Shown: positions 1 to 7,833, counted from the first letter of the stretch. The stretch: 33,954 nucleotides of DNA from Deltaproteobacteria bacterium (GCA_021737785.1 JAIPDI010000055.1:1-33954); one strand, 5' to 3'. The notes: generated from the letters alone by a model not told the origin. Program-made: numbers and translations.

Positions 1-148
1 AAAAAAATTATATCGAAACCCAAAGGGAAATGCAAGAGAAAAGTCGCCCCGAGGTCATTTTTTTAGGCCATTTCTCGGTCGGCAGCTAATGAGTCAGACT
101 CGCGCCAGAGCCGCATAGTAAGTCCGACAGGCTGCTAGGGAAAACTTA

Positions 149-349
149 TTAATTTAAAATTTTTCGATAAATAGTGTCGTCAGGAATTGAATTTCGCATA
201 GCAGTGAAAAGGATACGCAACTCGCTTTTTGTGGTGCCAAAATGATCGCGAATTTCTTGATTCGAATCAAGATCGAAGGTTTCACGGGGAGCGGTATAGG
301 AAGGGAGCGCAGCCGGTATTAATGCCGGCTTTTTTATTTTTGTAACCAC
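149..349 (-). CDS. small hypothetical protein, possibly DUF3606-like
   Basis: A 66-residue frame opening with GTG; upstream AAGG could serve as a weak ribosome binding site. The C-terminal half (FDLDSN..EIRDHFGTTKSELR..) loosely resembles the short DUF3606 pattern, in which a D-L-x-D start is followed by a helix-turn-helix-like stretch, but the match is weak. The first 15 codons coincide with a terminator-like hairpin read on the other strand, which lowers confidence that the N-terminus is real; translation may begin later or not occur. It stands alone with no partner gene. No function can be assigned. Confidence 0.35.
   Translation of the reverse strand: MVTKIKKPALIPAALPSYTAPRETFDLDSNQEIRDHFGTTKSELRILFTAMRNSIPDDTIYRKILN
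311..341 (+). terminator. possible intrinsic terminator
   Basis: AGCCGGTAT and ATGCCGGCT form a 9-bp stem with one G-T pair and almost no loop, followed by a run of T residues broken by one A. This is the shape of a Rho-independent terminator on the plus strand. No plus-strand gene ends just upstream within the window, so it may be a relic or serve a transcript I cannot see. Confidence 0.4.
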
Positions 350-615
350 CTTGATATATGAAACAGCATCTTCTGCGTGGAGAGGTTATTGATGATTTGG
401 TGCATACCCTCTGTCACGGAAGATGACTTTAGCTGGGCATAGTGGCGACACCAAGGGATATCCTAATTAATCTTCCATTGAAGTTTTATATTGAATAGGG
501 TTGAAACAGGCTTTTTGTTATGCCAATCACAACTTATTTAAATTAGCCTGATATTTAGTATATGAAATAAATCTGAATTTACTCCAAACTGGCATTTGAC
601 TCGATTAGCTTTGGG

Positions 616-1419
616 ATGAAGATGCTACAGCCTATTAGCGAAAAGAAAAAGAGCGAACATCTAAGAAACATCTTTATCACTAAGCGGTGGTATGAGAAAG
701 AGGAAGAGTTCAAATGTGCTGCAAAATATAGTGAATCCTTCGAATCCTTAAGGGCATTTTTGGACTATTTAAAGCATCATGAAATCACTATCGGCGCTAT
801 CACTAACGAAAAAACTAAAGTCCCCGCTTCTTTCAGTGACATCCTGTTAGCAGGTTTTCCGTTCACGGCAGACAACAGCTATTTAGAATACTTACATAAG
901 GCTTTAACTCTATACACTCCGGTATTCTTTATCAAACATAAGGGTATCCCCTGTGACCTGATTGTGCTTCCTAAAGAATGGGATACAGCACAGAAAATAG
1001 GTTTCAGTTGTTTCTTCAGAGAAAGCAAAATACAGCAATTCAGGAATGAAAATTTAACTTGGAGTGATTCGGATTTCGAATGCCCCAGGCTCAAACAGCT
1101 CTCTGAAGAAATACAGGGAGAATTTGCGAATGAGGGTAAGCCTTGTGAAAACGCACCAAGATACTACGGCAAGGACCTCATTAATGCTATCGCTGCCCTA
1201 TACAATAATGATACGTTTGAAAGGATCCGCATTTCTAGAATTGTTCCGATCACGACCTTTAGTTCCTTCTTTGACGCTATCTTATGGATGTACTGTATTG
1301 GGGAGGAAATTTTTAGCGCAAAAATTGAAGAAACCCGAGCCAAATCGCGAAATAACATGCAGCTCTTTGCAGACCTTTATTCCTATTTACAAGCGTCGGC
1401 AACAAAACAGGAGGGGTAA
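616..1419 (+). CDS. hypothetical protein, first gene of a two-gene operon with a cyclase-like protein
   Basis: A 267-residue protein I do not recognise. It is mixed alpha/beta with no membrane segment or signal peptide; a hydrophobic beta-like stretch (TPVFFIKHKGIPCDLIVLP, about residues 99-117) suggests a compact globular domain. Two ATGs (616 and 622) are possible starts; neither has a strong Shine-Dalgarno, so initiation may be weak. The next gene begins 5 bases after its stop and takes its ribosome binding site (GGAGG) from the last codons here, so the two are almost surely co-transcribed and probably work together. Base composition is AT-richer than the right half of the window, pointing to horizontal acquisition. 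No catalytic motif is evident. Confidence 0.75.
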   Translation: MKMLQPISEKKKSEHLRNIFITKRWYEKEEEFKCAAKYSESFESLRAFLDYLKHHEITIGAITNEKTKVPASFSDILLAGFPFTADNSYLEYLHKALTLYTPVFFIKHKGIPCDLIVLPKEWDTAQKIGFSCFFRESKIQQFRNENLTWSDSDFECPRLKQLSEEIQGEFANEGKPCENAPRYYGKDLINAIAALYNNDTFERIRISRIVPITTFSSFFDAILWMYCIGEEIFSAKIEETRAKSRNNMQLFADLYSYLQASATKQEG

Positions 1420-1424
1420 GAGAC

Positions 1425-2789
1425 ATGCTATATAGCTCAGCTGCTGAAATCCTTGAGCTTTACCAGAATCCTAATGTGCGGAAGATTTTCAGTCCCAGCT
1501 TCTACAAAAAAGACAGAAAAGAACAGGAAGAATTGATCAAAGGGGTTCCTCAATTCGCGAAAAAAGGTGTCAACATCGATACTATACTTGACACCTCACG
1601 CAATTACTATTTTTTCTCGGTTGACTTTCTTTCAAATGAGCTGGCAGACCATGTACATAACCGTGTTATAACGAAACAGGATGAGGATGGTGGCTTCCCA
1701 CTTGTAGATAGAGATTACCTCTTGGAGATACGGGGAAAAGAGTTCGAGGAAGCTATTGATAATTATTTAAAGAGCTATAAAGATACATTCAATAAAGTTT
1801 ATCAAAGGGATGTGCAGGATTTCAAACAGGTTTTGGTCCCCACATACTGGACTAATTATATAGTACTTCTGCTGCTAAGCAAATGGAAAACCTGTGTAGA
1901 GCAAGATAGCCATCCTTCGATTTCCTATCCGTTGGACAAGATAGTGTCAGCTATCAAGAAGGGTAAAGAATGGCTTGAGGACAATTCGCTAGATTCAGGT
2001 TTTCCTTTTTCGCACAAAAGCATATCTAATACTCCGAATACTTATGACACATGCATGGCGCTCATTGCTCTTAATTATACCACTAGCTATGACAATGACA
2101 TTCAAGACGGTGGCTTCTCCGGTAAAGAGCACTTAGAGGCTCTATTGCGGACGGATATTAGGAATGCAAACGGAAGCTGGAAGAAAGAGCCAGGCATTGA
2201 TAAAGAAGACACTGGTGCGACTGCCTATGCTACACAAACTCTGTTGAAATATTACCGCAGAGAGAACGATGACAAAGAAAGAGACAGGTACCTGCCTTTT
2301 ATAGAGAATGGCGTAAAATGGCTAATTGACAATCAACGCAAAAAGGAAGATGGCGGCTGGGGTGAATTTGGTCAACAACAAAGCCAAGAGTCATTTGTCG
2401 AAAAAACATGTTATGCTCTAATGGCACTAGCGAAATACCAAACCACTTTTTTTAAATATTCAGTAACTGAAGAGCCTATTGATGCTGGGTTATCCTTTCT
2501 CAATGAGAGAAAGAGGCCTTACAAACCCTATTCTATTGGTTTTGTCTGGCCGAACGATTATGAAATGGGCAAGGCTCCGGAAGAATGGAAAGATAGCCTT
2601 AAGAATTCGTCATTAGCAATTTCTGCCATGTTAAGATGTGGTGTTAAGGGGCATGATGTCGTAGTTCAAAAAGGCATTATCGGCACTTCTAGGTTTTATG
2701 AAAAAACACATGAAGAGAATAGCAACGCTTGGTACAACCCCATTTACTATTTTTGTATGTTAGCCGATTTTTTAAAAAGAGTGCAATGA
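1425..2789 (+). CDS. prenyltransferase/squalene-hopene-cyclase-like alpha-barrel protein
   Basis: This 454-residue protein shows the repeats of the terpene cyclase/prenyltransferase (alpha/alpha)6 fold: QDEDGGF near 85, QDGGF near 227 and DGGWGEF near 309, the last followed by VEKTCYALMAL, which is how the C-terminal domain of squalene-hopene cyclases reads (GGWGE...QTAWALLAL). At 259-263 DKEDT occupies the place of the class II cyclase DxDDT acid motif, with Glu for the second-last Asp. It is shorter than hopene cyclases (about 630 residues), and its first 190 residues look unrelated to them. It has no signal peptide, is probably soluble or peripheral, and is translated with the preceding unknown gene. 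Whether it is an enzyme or a binding scaffold (complement-like TED and protein prenyltransferase subunits share the fold) cannot be settled here. Confidence 0.8.
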   Translation: MLYSSAAEILELYQNPNVRKIFSPSFYKKDRKEQEELIKGVPQFAKKGVNIDTILDTSRNYYFFSVDFLSNELADHVHNRVITKQDEDGGFPLVDRDYLLEIRGKEFEEAIDNYLKSYKDTFNKVYQRDVQDFKQVLVPTYWTNYIVLLLLSKWKTCVEQDSHPSISYPLDKIVSAIKKGKEWLEDNSLDSGFPFSHKSISNTPNTYDTCMALIALNYTTSYDNDIQDGGFSGKEHLEALLRTDIRNANGSWKKEPGIDKEDTGATAYATQTLLKYYRRENDDKERDRYLPFIENGVKWLIDNQRKKEDGGWGEFGQQQSQESFVEKTCYALMALAKYQTTFFKYSVTEEPIDAGLSFLNERKRPYKPYSIGFVWPNDYEMGKAPEEWKDSLKNSSLAISAMLRCGVKGHDVVVQKGIIGTSRFYEKTHEENSNAWYNPIYYFCMLADFLKRVQ

Positions 2790-3566
2790 ATCCATATAGC
2801 TTGACAATTCTGGAAAGTCACTTATAGCCCTTGATTTATCGTTGTAGTATATGAATAAGCGATCCTGCTGGCTGCGATCCTCACCAAGAAATCCTTCCAT
2901 AAATTGCAGATCCCCCGTTACATGTCTTAATCTATCGTATGATTTTCTATCGTACTCTTTCAGGTCTGTATTACCATCTAACAGAGAACTTACTTCCTTA
3001 CTTATCTTCCGTACTCTTTTCAGCGTTGAATTGAGAATTTCTCCGGCAAATTCTTTTTCCAATACTCTAGACTTGATATCACTCAGCATCTTAGATACAG
3101 CTTCTTTCGTTGGCGGCAGGTCACGTTTTCTAAACCGTCTTTTTTTGATAGTATGTGAAATGTTCTTACTTATTGATCCGCCAAACCAGCCTACGATGAA
3201 TGTTAGGACCAGGCTAATAAGCTTTTTGAATTCTTTACCAAAAGACACAGTCCTGGTTTCATCAATAATTATTTTCCATCTATTTCTTCCAATTCTTTCC
3301 TTTTGAAGCGATATATTTCTGCTCGGGGTGGTATCTATATGAAGATCCACCTTTTTCCAGTTGATTTTAAATTTCCCTTCCTTGTCCGTTCTCAATATCT
3401 CCATGGGATTTTTTTCTTTACCGGCGTACACTTCGATCTCGGCATTTGTAACAGGAACATTTCCAGACATTACCTTCCCTTCGATTGCTGCATCCTGACC
3501 GTATGACTGATTTGACAATAGGAAGATGCTGAGACCTGTAAGAACACTGGCCAATTGTCTTTGCAT
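2772..3566 (-). CDS. membrane protein: signal peptide, carboxypeptidase-regulatory-like domain, one TM helix, helical cytoplasmic tail
   Basis: The start at 3566 is chosen because GGGAGGAG lies 4 bases upstream and the protein then begins with a signal peptide (MQRQLASVLTGLSIFLLSNQSYGQ). The 264-residue product continues with an exported Ig-like segment (IEGKVMSGNVPVTNAEIEV..., followed by D-K-E-G-K-F) typical of carboxypeptidase-regulatory-like domains. A single transmembrane helix lies around LISLVLTFIVGWFGGSI, then a very basic stretch (KKRRFRKR) predicts an inside orientation, and about 120 helical, charged residues follow. The 3' end overlaps the cyclase-like gene by 18 bases, tail to tail. 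Its outside sensor-like domain and inside tail suggest signal transfer or an anchor; this is inference. A longer reading from 3614 lacks a plausible signal. Confidence 0.75.
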   Translation of the reverse strand: MQRQLASVLTGLSIFLLSNQSYGQDAAIEGKVMSGNVPVTNAEIEVYAGKEKNPMEILRTDKEGKFKINWKKVDLHIDTTPSRNISLQKERIGRNRWKIIIDETRTVSFGKEFKKLISLVLTFIVGWFGGSISKNISHTIKKRRFRKRDLPPTKEAVSKMLSDIKSRVLEKEFAGEILNSTLKRVRKISKEVSSLLDGNTDLKEYDRKSYDRLRHVTGDLQFMEGFLGEDRSQQDRLFIYYNDKSRAISDFPELSSYMDSLHSF

Positions 3567-3909
3567 ATCACTCCTCCCTAAATGCCCCCAACAAACTTTT
3601 TTCTGGAAAGGCATGCCTAAAGCTAACTTTGGGCAAAAGAATTATCCGAAGGCGTCACGTTTTACCTCGCCCTATTCATCCTGTAATCAGAATGATGCTT
3701 TGCCTTTGGCGTCATTCAATGTATTCAGTTTCTTTTGAAACAGTATAACTCCCGGCCCTCTGACTTTACAACATTTTCCGTCGCGCTAATAGACATATGC
3801 AGGCTTTACAAATAGGATGTTGTTGTGTTTCTACTGCTCAGATCAATAAACAGCGGTTCGTTATGAAAATAGCAGAACGGAAACCCTATCTTGGCCCTCA
3901 GGACCTTTG
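3567..3909. other. intergenic, no gene seen
   Basis: This stretch lies upstream of the membrane protein gene and downstream of the ImmA/IrrE gene. It must hold the promoter of the former but I cannot pick one out with confidence. On the minus strand a 32-codon frame ending near 3810 (reading VLRAKIGFPFCYFHNE..) is open and protein-like, but has no start or partner and may be a relic. Confidence 0.4.
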
Positions 3910-4677
3910 CTACGGCTTTATCCAGAGAAGGGAGAGGACAAAGCCATAGTGCGGTGATGCAATTGAATGCTCGACGATTTCATCAAGGCCACGGGGTGCA
4001 ACCCAGGCATGAGCGTCTACCTCAACCGGTTCAGTCTCCATCTCTTTACCCGCAAAAAAATCGTAGGCCAGGGTTCCCTTGTCGAGTTCCTTGCCTCTTT
4101 TGATGTACGGCCACCAATCCGGGCTCTTGTAGAACCATTTGATTTTGCCGTTGGCTGAATGGACAACAGCGCACTTCTCAGGGCATAATCTCACAAACTT
4201 TATCGCTGTTGCAGTCAGTGATGCCCTGAAATCCTTGGCTATCTTCTTTACAGGTTCGAAGCTGATATTTCCGATATCACACCGCTCATGGACCAGCTTC
4301 GCAGGCAAAATCAGCTCGCTCGCAAAGAAATTGGCCTGGGTCTCCTGGCTTTCCTGATGCCAGTTCATCATATCTGCGTCGCTGCAAACCCTCTGTATAG
4401 ATTCGATATGATCCATAAGGAGATGCCCTAATTCGTGGGCAATGCTGAATCTTTTCCTTTCCGGACTGTCAGACGGGGAAATCCTGATGGTTGCCCGGCT
4501 GCCTGCCTTTACAATGCTTGCTGCTGCCCCGGTGAGTTTTTCCTCAACAACTGCTGCCCTTTTGGCAAAGGCGATATCCCTGACTCTGATATGCCCTGGC
4601 AGGCATATCCCGAATTCATCTACGACACCCGAAGCAAGGCGCTCAGCTTCAACCAGCTTGTAATGAATGTCATTCAC
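3910..4677 (-). CDS. ImmA/IrrE family zinc metallo-endopeptidase
   Basis: Zinc protease of the COG2856 family. From the GTG chosen as start it has 255 residues, with the HExxH site as HELGH at 81-85 and the third ligand region QETQANFFASELILP at about 111-125, both as in ImmA and IrrE. Relatives cleave repressors or regulators under stress or DNA damage. The GTG at 4677 overlaps the stop of the preceding gene (GTGAATGA), which implies translational coupling; an upstream ATG at 4779 would add 34 residues of unrelated composition and a long overlap. It is the last gene of a trio with a sigma-like protein and a small helical protein, which are natural candidates for its substrate or partner. There is no N-terminal HTH domain, so any DNA binding comes from a partner. 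Confidence 0.85.
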   Translation of the reverse strand: MNDIHYKLVEAERLASGVVDEFGICLPGHIRVRDIAFAKRAAVVEEKLTGAAASIVKAGSRATIRISPSDSPERKRFSIAHELGHLLMDHIESIQRVCSDADMMNWHQESQETQANFFASELILPAKLVHERCDIGNISFEPVKKIAKDFRASLTATAIKFVRLCPEKCAVVHSANGKIKWFYKSPDWWPYIKRGKELDKGTLAYDFFAGKEMETEPVEVDAHAWVAPRGLDEIVEHSIASPHYGFVLSLLWIKP

Positions 4678-5098
4678 TTCCGCCGTCGTCTTCCATGGCG
4701 CTCCGGCGTGCCATTTCAAGGTCTTCCAGAATGGAGACCATTTCGTCGGTTCCGATGTTTTCCAAATCCCTATATGCAAAGCCGAAGTCAGGTTCGCTCA
4801 ATTCTCTAATCCTTTCAATCAGTTGATCCCTTGTCCAATTACTGAATTTCCCGATGAACTCATGACCTTTCTCTGCCAGCTTGAGCCTCTTTTCCATGGC
4901 AGTATCCAAAACTGACCTTTTCGCCGCCATGGATATGCTCAGCCGTGCCCTCTTCAGCCGGGCTAATGCAGCATCTACATCAATTCCCTGATCCCTCATA
5001 TCCGCCTTTATCTCTTCAGCAGACATTCCTTCGCTCATGCCTAGGGCGTCGGTGAGGGCATCCATGGTCCGCAGATATTTTTCCTTGTCTATGCTCAT
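4670..5098 (-). CDS. small acidic helical protein linked to ImmA/IrrE protease
   Basis: A 142-residue, highly charged, helix-rich protein without membrane segments. It contains an 'EIKADMRDQGIDVDAALARLK' type segment near residues 24-45 that is seen in small proteins encoded before ImmA/IrrE proteases, but has no named domain I can assign. A good ribosome binding site (GGCAGGAAG) precedes the ATG. It sits 23 bases after the sigma-like gene and overlaps the protease gene by 8 bases, so all three form one operon. A likely role is substrate, adaptor or inhibitor for the protease or the sigma-like protein; this is inference from position only. Confidence 0.7.
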   Translation of the reverse strand: MSIDKEKYLRTMDALTDALGMSEGMSAEEIKADMRDQGIDVDAALARLKRARLSISMAAKRSVLDTAMEKRLKLAEKGHEFIGKFSNWTRDQLIERIRELSEPDFGFAYRDLENIGTDEMVSILEDLEMARRSAMEDDGGSE

Positions 5099-5121
5099 TC
5101 TTCCTGCCTTTCCTTGGAAGA

Positions 5122-5745
5122 CTATTTCTTTTTCGGATTGTAATTTTCAAGCTTGCGCCGCAGCCTTCTAAGAAGATTGTTGACCTTTTTTATGTCAAAT
5201 CCTGTCTCCTCTGCAATCTCACGGGGCTTGCTTACTCCGTCTTCTATGCATAATATAACAATGCCCAAACCCTCGTCTTCATCTGAAAGGCTATCCAGCA
5301 ACTTCTTAAAGGCCTGCAGGTTCTCATCCTCTATTAGCTCCTCTTCTGGGGTCTTAGGCTCAGCTCCCTCTGTTTCACGGGCTGATTTCAGGATTTTTTC
5401 TTCTTTTGGCGTGCCATCTTCGTGAAAAAGCGATTCCCCCGGGAAGTCCGCCTCATGCTCGGCCTTGTGGCTGGTTGTGCTTCGCACAATGCCAATAAGG
5501 AAATCCGCGAGATCCGGGCATGTCTCTTTGTTCCAGTTCCTGAAATTTCCCCTTGTTCCAATGCCATACGCGCATGCAACCGCTTCATGCACAAGCGCTT
5601 CAGGGTCAACCTCATCACCAAGCCAGCTGAATTTTTTGGCTCTTGATACAGCATACCTCAACACCTTTGGGAAAACCACCTCCCAATCCGCCTTATCAAG
5701 CTCCTCACGGATGGAAGTATCATATTTTGGGGAAGGATGGTTCAT
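5122..5745 (-). CDS. RNA polymerase sigma-70-like protein
   Basis: A 207-residue protein laid out like a divergent sigma factor. The N-terminal helices (KVLRYAVSRAKKFSW...DPEALVHEAVACAYG) resemble region 2, a charged linker of about 50 residues follows, and the C-terminus has a region-4-like helix-turn-helix (KPREIAEETGFDIKKVNNLLRRLRRKL). The linker is rich in Glu and may be disordered. The ATG follows GAGG at 4 bases. First gene of the operon with the 142-residue protein and the ImmA/IrrE protease. In known systems ImmA-type proteases remove repressors, so a protease-gated transcription switch is a reasonable hypothesis. It lacks the clear -10 recognition signature of standard ECF sigmas, so it could instead be a sigma-derived DNA-binding regulator. 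Confidence 0.65.
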   Translation of the reverse strand: MNHPSPKYDTSIREELDKADWEVVFPKVLRYAVSRAKKFSWLGDEVDPEALVHEAVACAYGIGTRGNFRNWNKETCPDLADFLIGIVRSTTSHKAEHEADFPGESLFHEDGTPKEEKILKSARETEGAEPKTPEEELIEDENLQAFKKLLDSLSDEDEGLGIVILCIEDGVSKPREIAEETGFDIKKVNNLLRRLRRKLENYNPKKK

Positions 5746-6006
5746 AACCTCAGCCTTGCTGCTTGCTGCCTGATTATTGCCTTTTATTGTCCTATGCCGG
5801 TAAAGTCCAATAATTCGCCATTATTTCTAACCGTAGGAACTGCGGTGGCTGTTCCGGCCGGTTCTGTCTGGCCTTCTTCTAAACACCCGCTGGCAGTCTT
5901 TTCTGAATCTTTGGCAAAAAACAGAAAATCGTCGGCAGTACCTTTCATGAGCAAGAATGGGGCAACAAGGTTAGTACATCAAATCCATTAGAAAGGAGGT
6001 GATAAC

Positions 6007-6162
6007 ATGTCAACACCGCACGCGCCATATTACTACAAAGAGGGACACGATACCTATCATTGGGAATCTTCATGCTCCAAGAACCATTATCCTGCTCCAG
6101 GCTGGAAAAGAACCGATTCCCGGCCTGCGAAAGAGCAGTGCAACGAATGCAAGAGCAAGTAG
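6007..6162 (+). CDS. 51-residue cysteine-containing small protein
   Basis: The ATG follows an almost perfect Shine-Dalgarno (AAAGGAGGTGATAAC), which argues strongly that this tiny frame is translated. The protein starts MSTPHAPYYYKEGHDTYHWE and carries one Cys at 23 and a CNEC pair at 45-48, with His residues at 5, 14, 18 and 27. This could bind a metal as a minimal zinc ribbon. No family recognised. It opens a plus-strand run with two further small genes and is divergent from the sigma-like operon, sharing its roughly 260-base control region. Confidence 0.6.
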   Translation: MSTPHAPYYYKEGHDTYHWESSCSKNHYPAPGWKRTDSRPAKEQCNECKSK

Positions 6163-6233
6163 GCTTGCCATGCGCTGAACGAAAACGATATTTGTTGCCC
6201 CTTCTTAAACCTTCAAAACGAGGAGATTGAAAA

Positions 6234-6491
6234 ATGGCAAAATCCAAAGTGACCCGGCCCAAAGCTGCCCGCAACGCTTCGAAATCCCTTCGAAGCAGGA
6301 ATAGCGGTGCGAAAACAAAGGCTGCTGCCGGAAGCGCTCTGTCTCAGAGCAAATCCCCGAAAAAGATCACCTCTAAGAGGGCAGCGAGTGCCGCATCATC
6401 GGTCCTCCGGGATGGCAGGACTGCAAAAAAGTCAAAGTCAGCAGCCGGAAGCGCGCTTTCTCAGAGGCCGTCCAAAAACAAGAAGAAATAA
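6234..6491 (+). CDS. basic Lys/Ala/Ser-rich repeat protein
   Basis: 85 residues, strongly basic and probably disordered or DNA-associated. It contains a repeated motif: AAAGSALSQ at about 35-43 and SAAGSALSQR near 69-78, with RAASAASSVLRDGRT between them, so it is two and a half copies of a unit of about 35 residues. Small proteins with 'AAGSALSQ' motifs occur in many proteobacteria, usually without a known role. GAGGAGATTGAAAA precedes the ATG. The gene lies 71 bases after the Cys-containing protein and 10 before the SinR/Cas2-like gene. Histone-H1-like nucleic acid binding is a guess from composition. Confidence 0.65.
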   Translation: MAKSKVTRPKAARNASKSLRSRNSGAKTKAAAGSALSQSKSPKKITSKRAASAASSVLRDGRTAKKSKSAAGSALSQRPSKNKKK

Positions 6492-6501
6492 GGAGCTAAT
6501 A

Positions 6502-6780
6502 ATGCCAAACAATCTGTTTATTTCTTATGACCTTCATTCGCCTGGGCAAAATTACGAAGAGGTTGCCGACGCCATCAAGAAGCTCGGAAACTGGGCCAAG
6601 GTGCAATACTCGCTGTGGTACGTCAAGTCGCATTTATCCGCCTCTGACGCTGGGGAAAAAGTCTGGGCAGTCATGGACAGCAATGACTCTCTGATTGTGA
6701 TAGATGTGACAGACAACTTTGCATCCTGGTACAACCTCAGCCCGGAAGTTTCAGAATTCATGAAAAGTCACTGGAATTAG
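6502..6780 (+). CDS. SinR-family / Cas2-fold small protein
   Basis: 92 residues starting at the ATG preceded by AAGGAG with 7 bases spacing. The sequence NLFISYDLHSPGQNYEEV...LGNWAKVQYSLWYVKS...VWAVMDSNDSLIVIDV matches small proteins often annotated as 'SinR family' or, loosely, Cas2: a beta strand ending in YDL, a helix, a strand ending in W-Y/I-x-K-S, and a D-x-N-D-S-L-I-V strand. These share the ferredoxin-like fold of Cas2 and VapD, which include nucleases. No cas1 or CRISPR repeats are near, so it is not an adaptation gene. It ends the three-gene small-protein run. A role as an RNase-like toxin or nucleic-acid-binding partner is possible but unproven. Confidence 0.65.
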   Translation: MPNNLFISYDLHSPGQNYEEVADAIKKLGNWAKVQYSLWYVKSHLSASDAGEKVWAVMDSNDSLIVIDVTDNFASWYNLSPEVSEFMKSHWN

Positions 6781-6955
6781 CAGGTTAAGCCAGCTAATAG
6801 CCTCCACAGCTGGAAACATTAACCAGCGGGTTCTGGCACAATGTGTATTCAGTAGGGCAGCAGATTTCTGGAACAGAAAGGTCATTGCCAGCCAATGCGT
6901 TTCTTTCTGGCTTGATTCTTGTTGAAAAGGCAAGTTCCAGAGCTAACCTGGCCCG

Positions 6956-7231
6956 TCAAAGCTTAGGCACCTCTTTCCCTGCTTCTGACTCCTCAAGCTG
7001 TTTCTCCTGGATTACGGTTTCGTGGGCGCGGTTAAAGAGCTTTGTAGCCCGCTCAAACGTGATGCTCCCCTGCCCTATTTTGAGGCATAGCCCCACCCTC
7101 AGCGCATGCAGCAGCTGAATATCATCATCCCCCTGGTATTTCGCCACAAGCGCATCCCATTCAGCCCAGGTTTTCTTGTCTTTGCAGTAATTCCTTGGCT
7201 CTTCTGCAAAAGAACACGTGGTGAAATAGGG
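6956..7231 (-). pseudogene. truncated unknown gene, 3' part only
   Basis: A minus-strand frame of about 92 codons that is open from a stop made inside the motif GGGTCAGGTCT (7229-7239) to its own stop at 6956. It contains TWAEWDALVAKYQGDDDIQ and HALRVGLCLKIGQGSITFE, which look like real protein. There is no ATG; the only internal start is a GTG at 7147 that would give 63 residues with no ribosome binding site. I read it as the C-terminal end of a larger gene cut at its 5' side. The family is not recognised. Confidence 0.45.
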
Positions 7232-7424
7232 TCAGGTCTGCTGTTGACTCTTGTTTATCGTATCTTGCTTTCTCATGGTCCCCGTTGACAACATTGATGG
7301 ATTAGCCAGTCGTCATAACATTGTGTCCCGGAGTTGACATGAAAATTAGTTCGGCTGATTCCCAATAAGGTTTTCGCTCCTATGCTCGCCCGCTAAGCCT
7401 TTGCGTCCTGCATCCCTTGGCCCC

Positions 7425-7832
7425 TCATCTTGCACCAGATCTGATTTCATCAAGCAAATGAGGATGTTTGTCCAACAGCTTAAAAAGGTTGGTCACCGAT
7501 GAGAGGGGCCTGGCCTTGCCCCGCTCATAGCGTGAAAATGCATTGGGTCCCCCCCCTGTAAGGACCGCGGCTTCCTGCTGCGTGAGCCCCAGCTTCCTAC
7601 GTATCCTTGCAAGCTCAGCCGCCTCCATTTCATCGCGTTCCCTGGCGAATTGTTTAATGGCATCAGCGAAGCGAACGCCTTCACCCTCGTCGAATTCGAC
7701 TTCGCCGCAATTCTGACAGTGCCATCCAGCGATGTTGGATACAACGGTATGGTGTCCTCTATAGGCGTAAGGGACATCGCGCACGGTATGGATCATCTGC
7801 CTTTTCCCGCAATTCAGGCATTCGCCCCTCAT
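7425..7832 (-). CDS. mqsA: MqsA-family antitoxin (zinc ribbon + HTH)
   Basis: 135 residues aligning by eye along the whole length of E. coli MqsA (YgiT). The N-terminal zinc-binding domain has CLNC near 5-8 and CQNC near 39-42, then the motif RDVPYAYRGHHTVV. The XRE-type helix-turn-helix domain has LGLTQQEAAVLTGGGPNAFSRYERGKARP near 86-114, and the end LDKHPHLLDEIR is typical. MqsA binds and neutralises the RNase toxin MqsR and represses the operon through its HTH. The gene follows an MqsR stub by a 1-base stop/start gap, so it keeps the normal order but has lost its toxin. It may now act as an orphan regulator or as an anti-toxin against other MqsR proteins. Confidence 0.9.
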   Translation of the reverse strand: MRGECLNCGKRQMIHTVRDVPYAYRGHHTVVSNIAGWHCQNCGEVEFDEGEGVRFADAIKQFARERDEMEAAELARIRRKLGLTQQEAAVLTGGGPNAFSRYERGKARPLSSVTNLFKLLDKHPHLLDEIRSGAR

Positions 7833-7833
7833 C

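Noticed and set aside
5945-6274. 109-codon minus-strand frame
   Set aside because: Covers the well-supported 51-residue plus-strand gene and its Shine-Dalgarno; looks like a shadow.
6502-6780. Possible Cas2 of a CRISPR system
   Set aside because: No cas1, other cas genes or repeat-spacer array in the window; it fits the stand-alone SinR/Cas2-fold group better.
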